A model generated the notes under the pieces. The model did no database searches and was not told where the DNA came from. It saw only the letters and a list, made by a program, of their open reading frames with translations. A program made the position numbers and the translations under genes. From positions 1 through 15,434 of the forward strand of contig JAICIL010000077.1 of the NCBI GenBank assembly GCA_025924435.1: a stretch of DNA of 15,434 nucleotides, given 5' to 3'. Shown here piece by piece: positions 6,120 through 13,620 of the stretch (the stretch's first letter is position 1; every line of letters begins with the position of its first letter). Source of the stretch: Chloroflexia bacterium. GTDB lineage: Bacteria > Chloroflexota > Chloroflexia > Thermomicrobiales > JALYUS01.

Positions 6120-7313
6120 ATGAGCGCTGAGGCGGTTGCGACAGTTCAGCGGGAGCGGGGGAGCGGGCGGGGCGCGCTGGTCGTGCTCTATGGCGCGACG
6201 GCGGCGGTGTACGCAGACATGTACATCGCGCAGCCGATCCTGCCCATCTTGTCGCGCGAATTTCGCGTCGCACCGGCGACGGCGGGGCTGTCGCTCTCCG
6301 TCGTCGTGCTGGCGATTGCGCTCGCGTCCAGCGTCTACGGGCTGATGAGCGATGCCTTCGGGCGCAAGCCGGTGATGGTCGCGACCTGCCTCCTGCTCGC
6401 CGCCCCGACCTTCCTCTGCGCGGTCGCGCCGTCATTCGGCTGGCTGCTCGCCTTCCGGGCGATGCAGGGGGCGCTCATTCCGGGGCTGTCGGGCGTCGCG
6501 GTCGCCTATCTCGGCGATCGGCATCGCGGGGCGGCGCTCGGCGGCGCGGTCGGGCGGTACGTCAGCGCGAGCATCGCCGGGGCGCTCCTCGGGCGCGTGG
6601 TCAGCGGCCTGATCGCGGACGCCTTCGGGTGGCGCGCGGCGTTCGTCCTCTGGGGCATCGTCACGCTCGCCAGCGCGGCGGCGATGGCGGCGGCGCTGCC
6701 GGGGGATCGCCCGACCGACCCGGTCGTCTGGCGGCGGGCGTACGGCGGCATGGCCGGTCACTTCCGCAACCGGCGCGTCGTCGGCGCGTTCGCGATCGGC
6801 GCGACGCTCTTTTTCGCCTATACCGGCGTCTTCACCTATCTGTCGTACTACCTCACCGCGCCGCCGTTTCGCCTGCCGACGGCGATTGTTTCGAGCGTCT
6901 ACGTCGTCTACCTCGCCGGGGTGATCGCCTCGCCGATTGCCGGTCGGCTCTCCGTCCGATTCACGCGACCGGCGATTCTCGCCTGCGGGATGGCGATTGC
7001 CGCCCTCGGCATCACCGGGACGCTCGTCCAATTCCTGCCGGTGATCGTCGTCAGCCTCATCGTCCTCTGCGGCGGGATGTCCATCGCGCAATCCACCGCG
7101 CCCGCCTTCGTCAATGTCTCCGCGCGTGGCGCGACGGGGAGCGCGGGCGCGCTGTACCTCGCCTTCTATTATCTCGGCGCGACGCTCGGCTCCGTCGTGC
7201 CGGGGTATGCCTGGCAGACCTGGGGCTGGCACGGCGTCGCGGCGGCCTGCGGCGCGGGGCTCGCGCTCGCCCTGCTGGCCGATTGGCTGCTCTGCGGGGG
7301 GAGTGGGGAGTGA
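6120..7313 (+). CDS. MFS transporter, YnfM-like drug/sugar efflux
   Basis: Inner-membrane secondary transporter of the major facilitator superfamily, 397 aa with about 12 hydrophobic segments. Early after TM1 it carries YIAQPILPILSREF, and the TM2-TM3 loop has the MFS motif as SDAFGRKPVM. Other YnfM-like marks are the RAMQG and GVAVAYLGD stretch near 120-140 and LYLAFYYLGATLGSVVPG near the end. E. coli YnfM, an arabinose/drug efflux protein, is the closest family I recall; the substrate here is unknown. The ATG follows family A repeat copy 2 directly and has no convincing Shine-Dalgarno. The stop codon and last residues lie in the family C repeat. Same strand as the upstream D-aminopeptidase and the downstream EamA gene, so cotranscription is likely. 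Confidence 0.88.
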   Translation: MSAEAVATVQRERGSGRGALVVLYGATAAVYADMYIAQPILPILSREFRVAPATAGLSLSVVVLAIALASSVYGLMSDAFGRKPVMVATCLLLAAPTFLCAVAPSFGWLLAFRAMQGALIPGLSGVAVAYLGDRHRGAALGGAVGRYVSASIAGALLGRVVSGLIADAFGWRAAFVLWGIVTLASAAAMAAALPGDRPTDPVVWRRAYGGMAGHFRNRRVVGAFAIGATLFFAYTGVFTYLSYYLTAPPFRLPTAIVSSVYVVYLAGVIASPIAGRLSVRFTRPAILACGMAIAALGITGTLVQFLPVIVVSLIVLCGGMSIAQSTAPAFVNVSARGATGSAGALYLAFYYLGATLGSVVPGYAWQTWGWHGVAAACGAGLALALLADWLLCGGSGE

Positions 7314-7388
7314 GCAGTGGGCGGCGGGCAGTGGGCAGCGGGCCGGGACTCATTCTGTCCGCTGTCTACTGCCCACTGACCGCTGCCC
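7302..7388. repeat. Family C inverted repeat of 7-bp units (GGGCAGT)
   Basis: The left arm is a run of heptamers (GAGCAGT, GGGCGGC, GGGCAGT, GGGCAGC). The right arm, read on the minus strand, is the same kind of run (GGTCAGT, GGGCAGT, AGACAGC). The arms face each other across about 30 nt. The MFS stop codon (7311-7313) is inside the left arm. Most of the 103-bp gap between the two transporter genes is this repeat. Confidence 0.8.
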
Positions 7389-7416
7389 CATCGGGCGTCG
7401 TGACAGGAGCCTCGCC

Positions 7417-8280
7417 GTGACGCTGCTCGCGCTCTCCCTCGTGCTCTCCTCCGCCGTCCTCCACGCGACGTGGAACCTTTTCGCCAAGCGCGCCGGGGGC
7501 GGGGCGGCCTTCGTCTGGCTCTTCAACGCGCTCTCCGCCGTCATCTACGCGCCGTTCGCGCTGGGCGCGGCCATCATTCAGCGGCCGCATATCGGTGTGG
7601 TCGAAATCGCCTTCATGGCGGGCAGCACGGCGCTGCATACCGTCTACTTCCTCACCCTGCAGCGCGGCTACCGCGTGGGCGACCTCTCGCTGGTCTACCC
7701 GATCGCGCGCGGCACCGGTCCCGCCCTCTCCACCACCGCCGCGATTCTCGTCTTCGGCGAGCGCCCGACGCCGCTGGCGATCCTCGGCGCGCTCCTCGTC
7801 GCCGTGAGCGTCTTCGCCCTGACGGGCGGGGGCCGCCATTCGGACGATCCCGCGCGGCGGCGGGCGGCGGTCCTGTACGGCCTCGTCACCGGCGTATTGA
7901 TCGCGTCGTACACGCTCTGGGACAAGCACGCGGTGGGCGTCCTGCTCATCCCGCCGCTCCTCTTCGACTGGGCGAACACGATTGGCCGCACGGCGCTCAT
8001 CACGCCCCACGCCCTCCGCCATTGGGGCGCGATCCGCGCGGAATGGCGCGAGCACCGGCGGGAGGCGTTCGTCGTGGCGATTTTCAGCCCACTCGCCTAC
8101 ATCCTCGTCCTCACCGCGCTCGTTTTCACGCCGGTCAGTTACGTCGCCCCGGCGCGGGAAATCAGCATCCTGATCGGCACGATGATGGGCGCGCGCCTGC
8201 TCTCCGAGGGGGACGGACGCCGCCGGATGATCGCGGCGGGCGGGATGGTCCTCGGCGTGATCGCGCTGGCGGTAGGCTGA
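7417..8280 (+). CDS. EamA/DMT-superfamily transporter
   Basis: Inner-membrane transporter of the drug/metabolite (EamA) superfamily: 287 aa with about ten hydrophobic segments in two EamA halves (roughly 1-135 and 148-287). Family features include the N-terminal AVLHATWNLFAKRA, the first-half end VYPIARGTGPALSTTAAILVFGE with a following P in the next helix, and the matching VSYVAPAREISILIGTMMGA in the second half. The frame is open from 7114, but GTG 7417 is chosen because AGGAG lies 7 nt upstream and the first helix begins there; the longer version would read through the family C repeat. Substrates of this family are amino acids or small metabolites; none can be assigned here. It ends 16 bp from the convergent permease gene. 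Confidence 0.85.
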   Translation: MTLLALSLVLSSAVLHATWNLFAKRAGGGAAFVWLFNALSAVIYAPFALGAAIIQRPHIGVVEIAFMAGSTALHTVYFLTLQRGYRVGDLSLVYPIARGTGPALSTTAAILVFGERPTPLAILGALLVAVSVFALTGGGRHSDDPARRRAAVLYGLVTGVLIASYTLWDKHAVGVLLIPPLLFDWANTIGRTALITPHALRHWGAIRAEWREHRREAFVVAIFSPLAYILVLTALVFTPVSYVAPAREISILIGTMMGARLLSEGDGRRRMIAAGGMVLGVIALAVG

Positions 8281-8282
8281 GT

Positions 8283-8310
8283 GGCAGAGCGGCGTGCTAG
8301 CCGCCTTGCC
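8283..8310. terminator. Bidirectional hairpin at convergent gene ends
   Basis: GCGGC (8289-8293) and GCCGC (8300-8304) pair across a 6-nt loop, and an outer GGCA (8283-8286) pairs with TGCC (8307-8310) beyond a 2x2 internal loop. It spans the 16-bp gap between the EamA and permease stop codons and reaches into the permease end. No U tract is present on either strand, so termination strength is doubtful. Confidence 0.42.
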
Positions 8311-9952
8311 GCATATCTCCCGTCTGGAAGAGGTACACCCCGATCCCGGTGAAGAGCGCGGCGAGGAAGAGCATCACCCCGACGCCGGTCCAGTTGACGC
8401 CGTTGACAATCGGCGAGCCGTAGGCGGTGAAGAGGGAGAGATGTCGCACCCAGCCAGGCAGATGCAGCGTGTCGCCGAGCAGGTCCATGAAGAACGCGAT
8501 GCCGAGGTAGGCGCCGACGATCTCGAGGTCAATGGCGGAGCGCAGGCGCGCGCCGAGCGCGTAGACCGCCCCGGCGATCAGCGCCATCGGCGGCACGAGC
8601 GACAGCGACGCCGCGAACACCCTGCCGGTATCCAGTGTCAGGTGCGTGGCGGCGGCCCCAACGATGACGCCGAGGGCGCTGGCGAGCGCGAGGAGGATGA
8701 ACCCGATCACGGCGGTCCCGTACCATTGCAGCGCGACGCGCCAGCGCGGCTGCGGCGTGCTCAAGACGATATCCAATCGCCCGTTGTCCTGATCCGCGGG
8801 CCATGTGTTCGCGCGGATGAGGGCGTGGAGCATCGCCGCGATTGAGACGATGAGGAAGACGACCAGCGAGACAAATCCGTTGTCCATTGCCAGGAGATTC
8901 GCGCCGAAGAGTTGCGCGAAGGCGGGCGATCCCGCGATGGCATCGCGGAGTTGCTGCTCGGACGATTTCACGATGCCCGCACCATACGCGGTGTAGAGGA
9001 AAACCCCAAGCATCCACCACCCCAACGCGGGGCCGCTGGCGCGCAGCGAGCGCGCCAACACCGACCGCAGCCACGGGTCGCGAGCGGCGCGTTCGATCTG
9101 CGCATCCGGGGAGGCCGCTGTGGCCGTGCTATTCCTTCGCATCCTCTGGAATGGCAGTGTCGCAACGGCGCCCATATCGCGCCGCAGGAAGATGGCCCTG
9201 CTGCCAAGGAAAAGCAGGAGGCCGAGCGCGAGCAGGAGCGCCATCGCGCCGAAATTCGTGCCATAGGAGGGGATGAGCGGCTTGCTAAGGCCGTAGTAAT
9301 AGTTCGGCGAGAGGCGCTGCACCCAGGCAAGGTCCGGGTAGGCGCGCCCCGTGCCATCCAGGACGAAGAAGAGCGCATACAGCGCGCCCGTCGCGCCGGC
9401 GGCGGCGCCGGCTGTCCGCGTATATTGAGAGATGAAGAGGGCGAGCATGGCGTAGAAGAAGAGCAGGAGGCTCAAATCGAAGCCCGCCAGCATCGCGCCT
9501 CCGACCGAAGCCGGATCGTGCTGGCTCGCCTCGCCCAGCAGCGCGCCGACCCCGAACGCCACTCCCAGGACCGACACGCCGACGACGGTCGCCAGCACCT
9601 TCTCACGGAGCAGGCCCGCGCGCGAGTGCGGCGTCGCGAGCAGGAGATCCATCGAGCCGCGCGCTTCTTCGCCGCGCACCAGGCGGCTGCCGACGAGCAT
9701 CGCGAAGATGCTGAGCATCAGCGAAAAGGAGAAGCCGTACTTGAAGGTCACGTACCCGGAGGCGGTATCGGTGGCGACCGGATCGCTCAGGAAGGCGTAC
9801 GCACGATTCTGTGCGAGATTGCCGAGCTGGCTCACGTCTATCTGGCTCAGGGACGCATAGACGGCGACCAGGATGAGCACGACGAGCGCGCTCCAGATGA
9901 CCAGCGCCCACCGTTGCTCCCGCAGCGTTTTCCGGAAGATCGAGCGCAGCAT
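8297..9952 (-). CDS. ABC-2 type permease, TetAB/polyketide-exporter-like
   Basis: Membrane component of an ABC exporter, 551 aa. It is built of two similar halves, each starting with an N-terminal cytosolic helix and six hydrophobic segments: first half about residues 15-257, second half about 308-543. After the second helix comes RLVRGEEARGSMDLLLATPHSR, the coupling region typical of ABC-2 permeases that insert in one chain; the second half has the equivalent NGRLDIVLSTPQPRWR. The overall plan matches exporters of polyketide antibiotics (TetAB(46)-like, COG3559). The ATG at 9952 has AAAGGA 7 nt upstream and lies 4 bp after the ATPase stop codon, so the two are translated together. Substrate unknown; antibiotics, lipids or peptides are all possible. 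Confidence 0.86.
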   Translation of the reverse strand: MLRSIFRKTLREQRWALVIWSALVVLILVAVYASLSQIDVSQLGNLAQNRAYAFLSDPVATDTASGYVTFKYGFSFSLMLSIFAMLVGSRLVRGEEARGSMDLLLATPHSRAGLLREKVLATVVGVSVLGVAFGVGALLGEASQHDPASVGGAMLAGFDLSLLLFFYAMLALFISQYTRTAGAAAGATGALYALFFVLDGTGRAYPDLAWVQRLSPNYYYGLSKPLIPSYGTNFGAMALLLALGLLLFLGSRAIFLRRDMGAVATLPFQRMRRNSTATAASPDAQIERAARDPWLRSVLARSLRASGPALGWWMLGVFLYTAYGAGIVKSSEQQLRDAIAGSPAFAQLFGANLLAMDNGFVSLVVFLIVSIAAMLHALIRANTWPADQDNGRLDIVLSTPQPRWRVALQWYGTAVIGFILLALASALGVIVGAAATHLTLDTGRVFAASLSLVPPMALIAGAVYALGARLRSAIDLEIVGAYLGIAFFMDLLGDTLHLPGWVRHLSLFTAYGSPIVNGVNWTGVGVMLFLAALFTGIGVYLFQTGDMRQGG

Positions 9953-9956
9953 GGCG

Positions 9957-10865
9957 TCATCCTTTCGCGATCGGCTCGGGTTCGTAGTAGCGCAGGAAGA
10001 CTTCTTCCAGGCTCGGCTCGCGCACGGACAACGATACCGCGTGATGCCGCGCCGCCACCTGGATGACGCCCGCCAAATCTGCCTGGGCGATCAGTTGCAC
10101 GCCCTCGCCACCGTTCACGAGCGTGGCATCGCTGACATTGGGTAGGTCGCCGAACCATTCCATCGCGGCGGGGCACGGGAACGTCACCGTGACAACATGA
10201 TGCCGCAGGTCTTTGAGGGCGGAGATGTGATCTACCCGCACGAGTGCACCCTCCCGGATGATCCCAACCCGGTCGCAGAGATGCTCGATCTCCGGCAGGA
10301 TGTGCGAGGAGAGGAAGACCGTGCGCCTGGCTGCCTTCACCTCCGCCACCATCGCCGCGAACTCCTGCTGATTGAGCGGATCGAGGCCACCCGTCGGCTC
10401 ATCGAGGATCAGGAGGCGCGGCTCGTGCATGAAAGCCTGGATGAGGCCGACTTTCTGCTTGTTGCCGCGAGAGTAGTCGCGGAAGCGCTTGCCCGGATCG
10501 AGTTCGAGCCGCTCGATCAGCCGTTTGACGTGCGATCGCTCCACGCCGCCGCGCAGATTGCCGAGATATTCGATGATTTGCGCGCCCGTCAGCGCCGGAT
10601 CAACGCCGAATTCGCCCGGCAGATAGCCGATCAACCGCTTCACGTCGGGCGATTGGGACCAGCAATCCAGCCCCGCGATCCGCGCGGCGCCGCTCGTCGG
10701 GCGCAGCAAGCCCATCAACAGGCGGATCGTCGTCGTTTTGCCCGCGCCGTTGGGGCCGAGGAAGCCGAAAACTTCGCCTTCGGAGACGGAAAACGTCAGA
10801 TCATGGATGCCTCGGTTCTGTCCGTAGCGTTTTGTCAATGCACCGGTCTCGATGATGTCCGTCAT
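9957..10865 (-). CDS. ABC exporter ATPase subunit
   Basis: Cytosolic nucleotide-binding subunit partnering the downstream permease, 302 aa from the ATG at 10865. Walker A is GPNGAGKT (37-44), the signature is the variant YSRGNKQ (131-137) common in the ABC-2 exporter group, Walker B is LLILDEP (151-157) with D-loop GGLD, and the switch histidine is in SSH (186-188). The Q-loop region reads GYLPGE, also usual for this group. A C-terminal 80-residue domain after the core ends in SLEEVFLRYY, a conserved close of exporter ATPases. An in-frame ATG at 10904 is rejected: the ATG at 10865 has GGAGGAGA 7-8 nt upstream and the domain starts at the normal distance. It lies 78 bp downstream of the repressor gene. 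Confidence 0.94.
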   Translation of the reverse strand: MTDIIETGALTKRYGQNRGIHDLTFSVSEGEVFGFLGPNGAGKTTTIRLLMGLLRPTSGAARIAGLDCWSQSPDVKRLIGYLPGEFGVDPALTGAQIIEYLGNLRGGVERSHVKRLIERLELDPGKRFRDYSRGNKQKVGLIQAFMHEPRLLILDEPTGGLDPLNQQEFAAMVAEVKAARRTVFLSSHILPEIEHLCDRVGIIREGALVRVDHISALKDLRHHVVTVTFPCPAAMEWFGDLPNVSDATLVNGGEGVQLIAQADLAGVIQVAARHHAVSLSVREPSLEEVFLRYYEPEPIAKG

Positions 10866-10943
10866 GATCGCTTCTCTCCTCCGCCGTGTATTGACCCGGC
10901 GCATTGCGCGGTTCGCGTGGCATTCTTCCCGCCGAGCATCGCC

Positions 10944-11435
10944 CTACTCGTGCCGCTTGCCCTGCCATTCCTCCCGCCAGCGCGCGATGATCGCGGGCAT
11001 TTCGCGCTCGTAGAAGGCGTAGAACTCCCGCATCTCGCGCAGTCGCACGTCCGCCGCGTGGCCCGTGCCCGCACGGAGCGCAATGCCCCGCTCGGCAAGT
11101 TCGCGGATCGTGGTGACGAGGTCCATGCGCTCCTCCGTCATGCGGGACCACGCCTCGTCGCGGATGCGGTAGTAATCGCGCCGCTTGCCGGGGAAGGCGA
11201 CCCGCTCGACGATGCCGATCTGGATGAGCAGTCGGACGCTCGTGCTGATGGACGCTTTGCTCGCTTGGAGCGCGATGGCCAGTTCGCCGGGAGATTGATG
11301 CGGCGGCTCGCAGATAAGCAGCCAGCCAATCACCCGCGCCGCCATCCGTGGGAACCCGACTTGCTCGAGCACGACCCCGACGTCCTCGACATATGTCTGC
11401 TCCGCCGTGTGCTCGTCCTCCGGGAGATCGGGCAT
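10944..11435 (-). CDS. GbsR/MarR-like winged-helix regulator
   Basis: Predicted dimeric DNA-binding repressor, 163 aa. The start at 11435 is set by AAGGAGG five nt upstream; the frame extends to 11483, through the promoter. The core is a winged helix typical of GbsR (MarR superfamily): FPRMAARVIGWLLICEPP, then a recognition segment LAIALQASKASISTSVRLL and a wing with GKRRDYYRI. A long C-terminal helical region (about 100-163) would dimerise. It heads the operon with the ABC ATPase and permease, a layout seen where the regulator controls its own efflux pump in response to a pump substrate. Its promoter overlaps an inverted-repeat operator, which supports autoregulation. Ligand unknown. Confidence 0.85.
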   Translation of the reverse strand: MPDLPEDEHTAEQTYVEDVGVVLEQVGFPRMAARVIGWLLICEPPHQSPGELAIALQASKASISTSVRLLIQIGIVERVAFPGKRRDYYRIRDEAWSRMTEERMDLVTTIRELAERGIALRAGTGHAADVRLREMREFYAFYEREMPAIIARWREEWQGKRHE

Positions 11436-11454
11436 AGCATCCTCCTTCACCCTC

Positions 11455-11483
11455 GGTATAGCATGTTCAGTCTGTTCAGTCAA
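11455..11483 (-). promoter_or_regulatory. Promoter of the regulator-ABC exporter operon
   Basis: On the minus strand -35 TTGACT (11483-11478) and -10 TATACC (11460-11455) have exact 17-nt spacing. A start near 11448 gives a short leader ahead of AAGGAGG and the ATG at 11435. Confidence 0.72.
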
Positions 11484-11491
11484 TACTGAAC
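11465..11491. promoter_or_regulatory. Inverted-repeat operator overlapping the -35 and spacer
   Basis: GTTCAGTCAATACTGAAC (11474-11491) is a perfect 7-bp inverted repeat around CAAT. A further direct half-site GTTCAGT lies at 11465-11471, start-to-start 9 bp from the next. The sites cover the -35 and most of the spacer of the regulator promoter, where a bound protein would block RNA polymerase. It is the natural target of the adjacent GbsR-like protein (inference). Confidence 0.72.
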
Positions 11492-11515
11492 AAAACTATC
11501 TTCGATGGAAGGCGA

Positions 11516-11640
11516 TCTAACCCCCGCCCCTTCCCGCGAGGAAGGGGAGCGAGCCTCCGGGAGATCGGGGCGTTCGCTGGAATACCTCGGTATCGCGAAG
11601 AGTCACCTCTTCCTCGCGGGAAGGGGCCGGGGGTTAGGTT
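11516..11640. repeat. Family B composite palindromic element, copy 3
   Basis: The clearest copy: left palindrome with CCCCTTCCCGCGAGGAAGGGG-type symmetry (about 11519-11550), a spacer containing GAGCGAGCCTC and AGATCGGGGCGTT, and a right palindrome (about 11605-11640) with TTCCTCGCGGGAAGGGG then CCGGGGGTTAGG. The ends are inverted copies of each other (CTAACCCCCG and CGGGGGTTAG). Its spacer matches copy 1 at 1511-1655 in reverse orientation. It fills the gap between the divergent regulator and dehydrogenase genes without touching either promoter. Confidence 0.85.
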
Positions 11641-11642
11641 CT

Positions 11643-11688
11643 TTCCCAACCGCGCGATTTCCGGCTACACTGCGCCGTACGCATACGG
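11643..11688 (+). promoter_or_regulatory. Weak promoter candidate with adjacent palindrome for the dehydrogenase operon
   Basis: TTCCCA (11643-11648), 17 nt, then TACACT (11666-11671) is the best promoter-like pair upstream of the dehydrogenase gene, but the -35 is poor. A small perfect palindrome, CCGTA and TACGG around CGCA (11675-11688), lies at the expected start site and could be an operator. Confidence 0.3.
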
Positions 11689-11750
11689 ACTTTGAGAAGT
11701 ACGTATCGCAGAAGGCACGCATCATTCGGAACAGTGAAGGAGGGCGCGGC

Positions 11751-12686
11751 ATGGCGAAGAGGATTGCGGTGATCGGATTGGGGGCGCTCGGCGAGCCGAT
11801 CGCGGCGACGCTCATCAAGGCGGGGTTCAACACGCTCGTCGTGCCGCACGTCAGCCGCGCGTCGGCGGAGCGGCTGGCGGCGCAGGGCGCGACCATCGTG
11901 GAGACGCCGAAAGAGGCGGCGGCGCAATCGGATTTCGTCCTCACCTGCGTGCCGGACGGCCCGGAATTGACTGAGACGGCGCTCGGCGCGGACGGCATCA
12001 TCGAGGGCGCGAAGGCGGGCAGCGTCGTCATTGACATGAGCACCGTCTCCCCGACCTACACGCGCGAGGTCGCGACGAAACTGGCGGAGAAGGGCGTCGG
12101 CATGGTGGACGCGCCCGTCTCCGGCGGCCCGCCCCGCGCCGCGACGGGCGAACTGACGATCATGGTGGGCGGCGACGACGCGACGGTCGCGAAGGCGAAG
12201 CCGGTGCTCGACGCGCTCGGCTCCGGCGGCAAGACGGTCACGCACGTCGGGCCGATCGGCGCGGGCGAGATGGTCAAACTGGCGAACCAGTACATCATCA
12301 GCGCGATCATGATCGCCAACGCCGAAGCGCTCACCCTCGCCGTCAAGGGCGGCGTGGACGCGCAGACGGTGAAGGGCGTCCTCTCCACCGCGACGGCGGG
12401 CAATTACCTGCTCAATAACTGGATCGACCGGACGATCTTCAAGGACGAGTACACCCCCGGCTTCTCGATGAAACTGCTGCGCAAGGACCTCAACGCGGCA
12501 TTGAACGCGGCGAAGGATCTCGGCGTGCCGACGGAGATCGGCTCCCGCGCCATCGAGTTGTACGACCGGGGCCTGGCGGCGGGGATGGCGGCGGACGACT
12601 ACAGCGCCGTCAGCCGCTTCGCGCAGGACGCCGCGAATGTCACCATCGCCACCGGCAAGCCGCGCACGGGCGGGGGGGCGCGGTGA
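11751..12686 (+). CDS. Beta-hydroxyacid dehydrogenase (HIBADH / tartronate semialdehyde reductase family)
   Basis: NAD(P)-dependent oxidoreductase of the 3-hydroxyisobutyrate dehydrogenase family, 311 aa, acting on a small beta-hydroxyacid or its semialdehyde. It shows the Rossmann loop GLGALGEP from residue 9, the substrate signature DAPVSGGPPRAATGEL from 120 (with S124), the catalytic lysine K176 in GEMVKLANQ and the C-terminal KDLNAAL helix from 246. In place of the usual NN after the lysine it has NQ, a small change near the active site. The ATG at 11751 has AAGGAGG about 7 nt upstream. The frame is open upstream through a family B repeat. The stop overlaps the GTG start of the following SDR (GTGA), so the two are translationally coupled. 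GarR, MmsB and succinate-semialdehyde reductase are all possible; substrate is not resolved. Confidence 0.9.
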   Translation: MAKRIAVIGLGALGEPIAATLIKAGFNTLVVPHVSRASAERLAAQGATIVETPKEAAAQSDFVLTCVPDGPELTETALGADGIIEGAKAGSVVIDMSTVSPTYTREVATKLAEKGVGMVDAPVSGGPPRAATGELTIMVGGDDATVAKAKPVLDALGSGGKTVTHVGPIGAGEMVKLANQYIISAIMIANAEALTLAVKGGVDAQTVKGVLSTATAGNYLLNNWIDRTIFKDEYTPGFSMKLLRKDLNAALNAAKDLGVPTEIGSRAIELYDRGLAAGMAADDYSAVSRFAQDAANVTIATGKPRTGGGAR

Positions 12687-13504
12687 GCGCCGGGACCGCC
12701 GCCGCGCCCGGCACGTACAACGACGGCTCGCTCGAAGGGAAATGGGCGCTCGTCCTCGGCGCGTCGAGCGGCTTCGGGGAGGCGAACGCGCTCGCCCTCG
12801 CGCGGGCCGGGGCGAACATCATGGGCGTCCACCTCGACCGCCGCAACACGATGCCGAACGTCGAGCGCATCACGGGCGAGATCGAGGGGATGGGGCGGCG
12901 GGCGCGCTTCTTCAACATCAACGCCGCCGACCCCGATGCGCGCGCAGCGGCGCTGGATACCGTCGCGCCGGAGATCGGGCCGGGCGGCGTGCGCGTCGTC
13001 CTCCACTCGCTCGCCTTCGGCACGCTCAAGCGATTCGTCGGCGACGATGTGATCAATCAGAAGCAGATGGACATGACGCTCGACGTGATGGCGCATTCGC
13101 TCGTCTACTGGGTGCAGGACCTCGTGGCGCGCGGGCTGCTCGCGGAGGGCGGGCGCGTCTGGGCGATGACCTCGGCGGGTGGGCACCGGGCGTGGCCCTC
13201 GTACGGGGCGGTCTCGGCGGCGAAGGCGGCGTTGGAGGCGCACATCCGGCAGTTGGCGGTCGAACTGGCGACGCGGAAGATCGCCGTCAACGCGATCCAG
13301 GCGGGCGTCACGGACACCCCCGCGCTGCGCAAAATCCCCGGCAACGACGCCCTGATCGAGTACGCCGCCCGCGTCAATCCCGGTGGCCGCCTGACGACGC
13401 CGGACGATGTGGCGAGCGCCATCGTCGCGCTTTCAGGAGCGGGCACCGGCTGGATGACGGGCAACGTCATCCGCGTGGACGGCGGCGAGGACATCGTGGG
13501 GTAG
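12683..13504 (+). CDS. FabL/FabI-like SDR (enoyl-reductase type), paralogue 1
   Basis: Short-chain dehydrogenase/reductase, 273 aa, with cofactor loop GASSGFG (26-32) and a closing VDGG. Instead of the classical NNAG motif it has LHSLAFG (107-113), like the VHSIGF of FabI, and the active-site tyrosine and lysine are six residues apart (Y174 and K181 in YGAVSAAK). This Y-x6-K spacing marks enoyl-ACP reductases FabI and FabL. The position of FabI's second tyrosine is serine (S164), as in B. subtilis FabL, and the AGVTDTPALRKIP region also resembles FabL. Role in reducing an enoyl-ACP or enoyl-CoA is inferred. The GTG start overlaps the preceding stop codon. It is a close paralogue of the gene at 14511. 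Confidence 0.86.
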   Translation: MSAGTAAAPGTYNDGSLEGKWALVLGASSGFGEANALALARAGANIMGVHLDRRNTMPNVERITGEIEGMGRRARFFNINAADPDARAAALDTVAPEIGPGGVRVVLHSLAFGTLKRFVGDDVINQKQMDMTLDVMAHSLVYWVQDLVARGLLAEGGRVWAMTSAGGHRAWPSYGAVSAAKAALEAHIRQLAVELATRKIAVNAIQAGVTDTPALRKIPGNDALIEYAARVNPGGRLTTPDDVASAIVALSGAGTGWMTGNVIRVDGGEDIVG

Positions 13505-13529
13505 GACTGCGGGCGCCCTTTGGGCAGCA

Positions 13530-13547
13530 TGAGGACTGAGGACTGAG
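13530..13547. repeat. Short tandem heptamer GAGGACT
   Basis: TGAGGACTGAGGACTGAG is about two and a half copies of a 7-bp unit in the gap between two SDR genes, just before a GGGACGC/GCGTCCC hairpin (13554-13577) without a U tract. The period equals that of the family C repeat at 7302 but the unit differs. Confidence 0.6.
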
Positions 13548-13574
13548 TAAGGAGGGACGCGGCTCTCGCTGCGT

Positions 13575-13619
13575 CCCGTCTCCCCCTTCCCCGTGGGGAA
13601 GGAGGGCAGGGGGGGTAGG
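13575..13619. repeat. Family B half element (single palindrome)
   Basis: CCTTCCCC (13585-13592) and GGGGAAGG (13595-13602) form a tight palindrome, followed by a G run and TAGGC, like one end of the full family B elements. No second palindrome or conserved spacer is present. It ends at the ATG of the next SDR (13621), and its G run is the only Shine-Dalgarno-like sequence for that gene. Confidence 0.65.
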
Positions 13620-13620
13620 C

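Noticed and set aside
12683..13504. Assignment of the first SDR as FabG (3-ketoacyl-ACP reductase)
   Set aside because: It lacks NNAG and has Tyr and Lys six residues apart instead of three, which points to the enoyl-reductase type.
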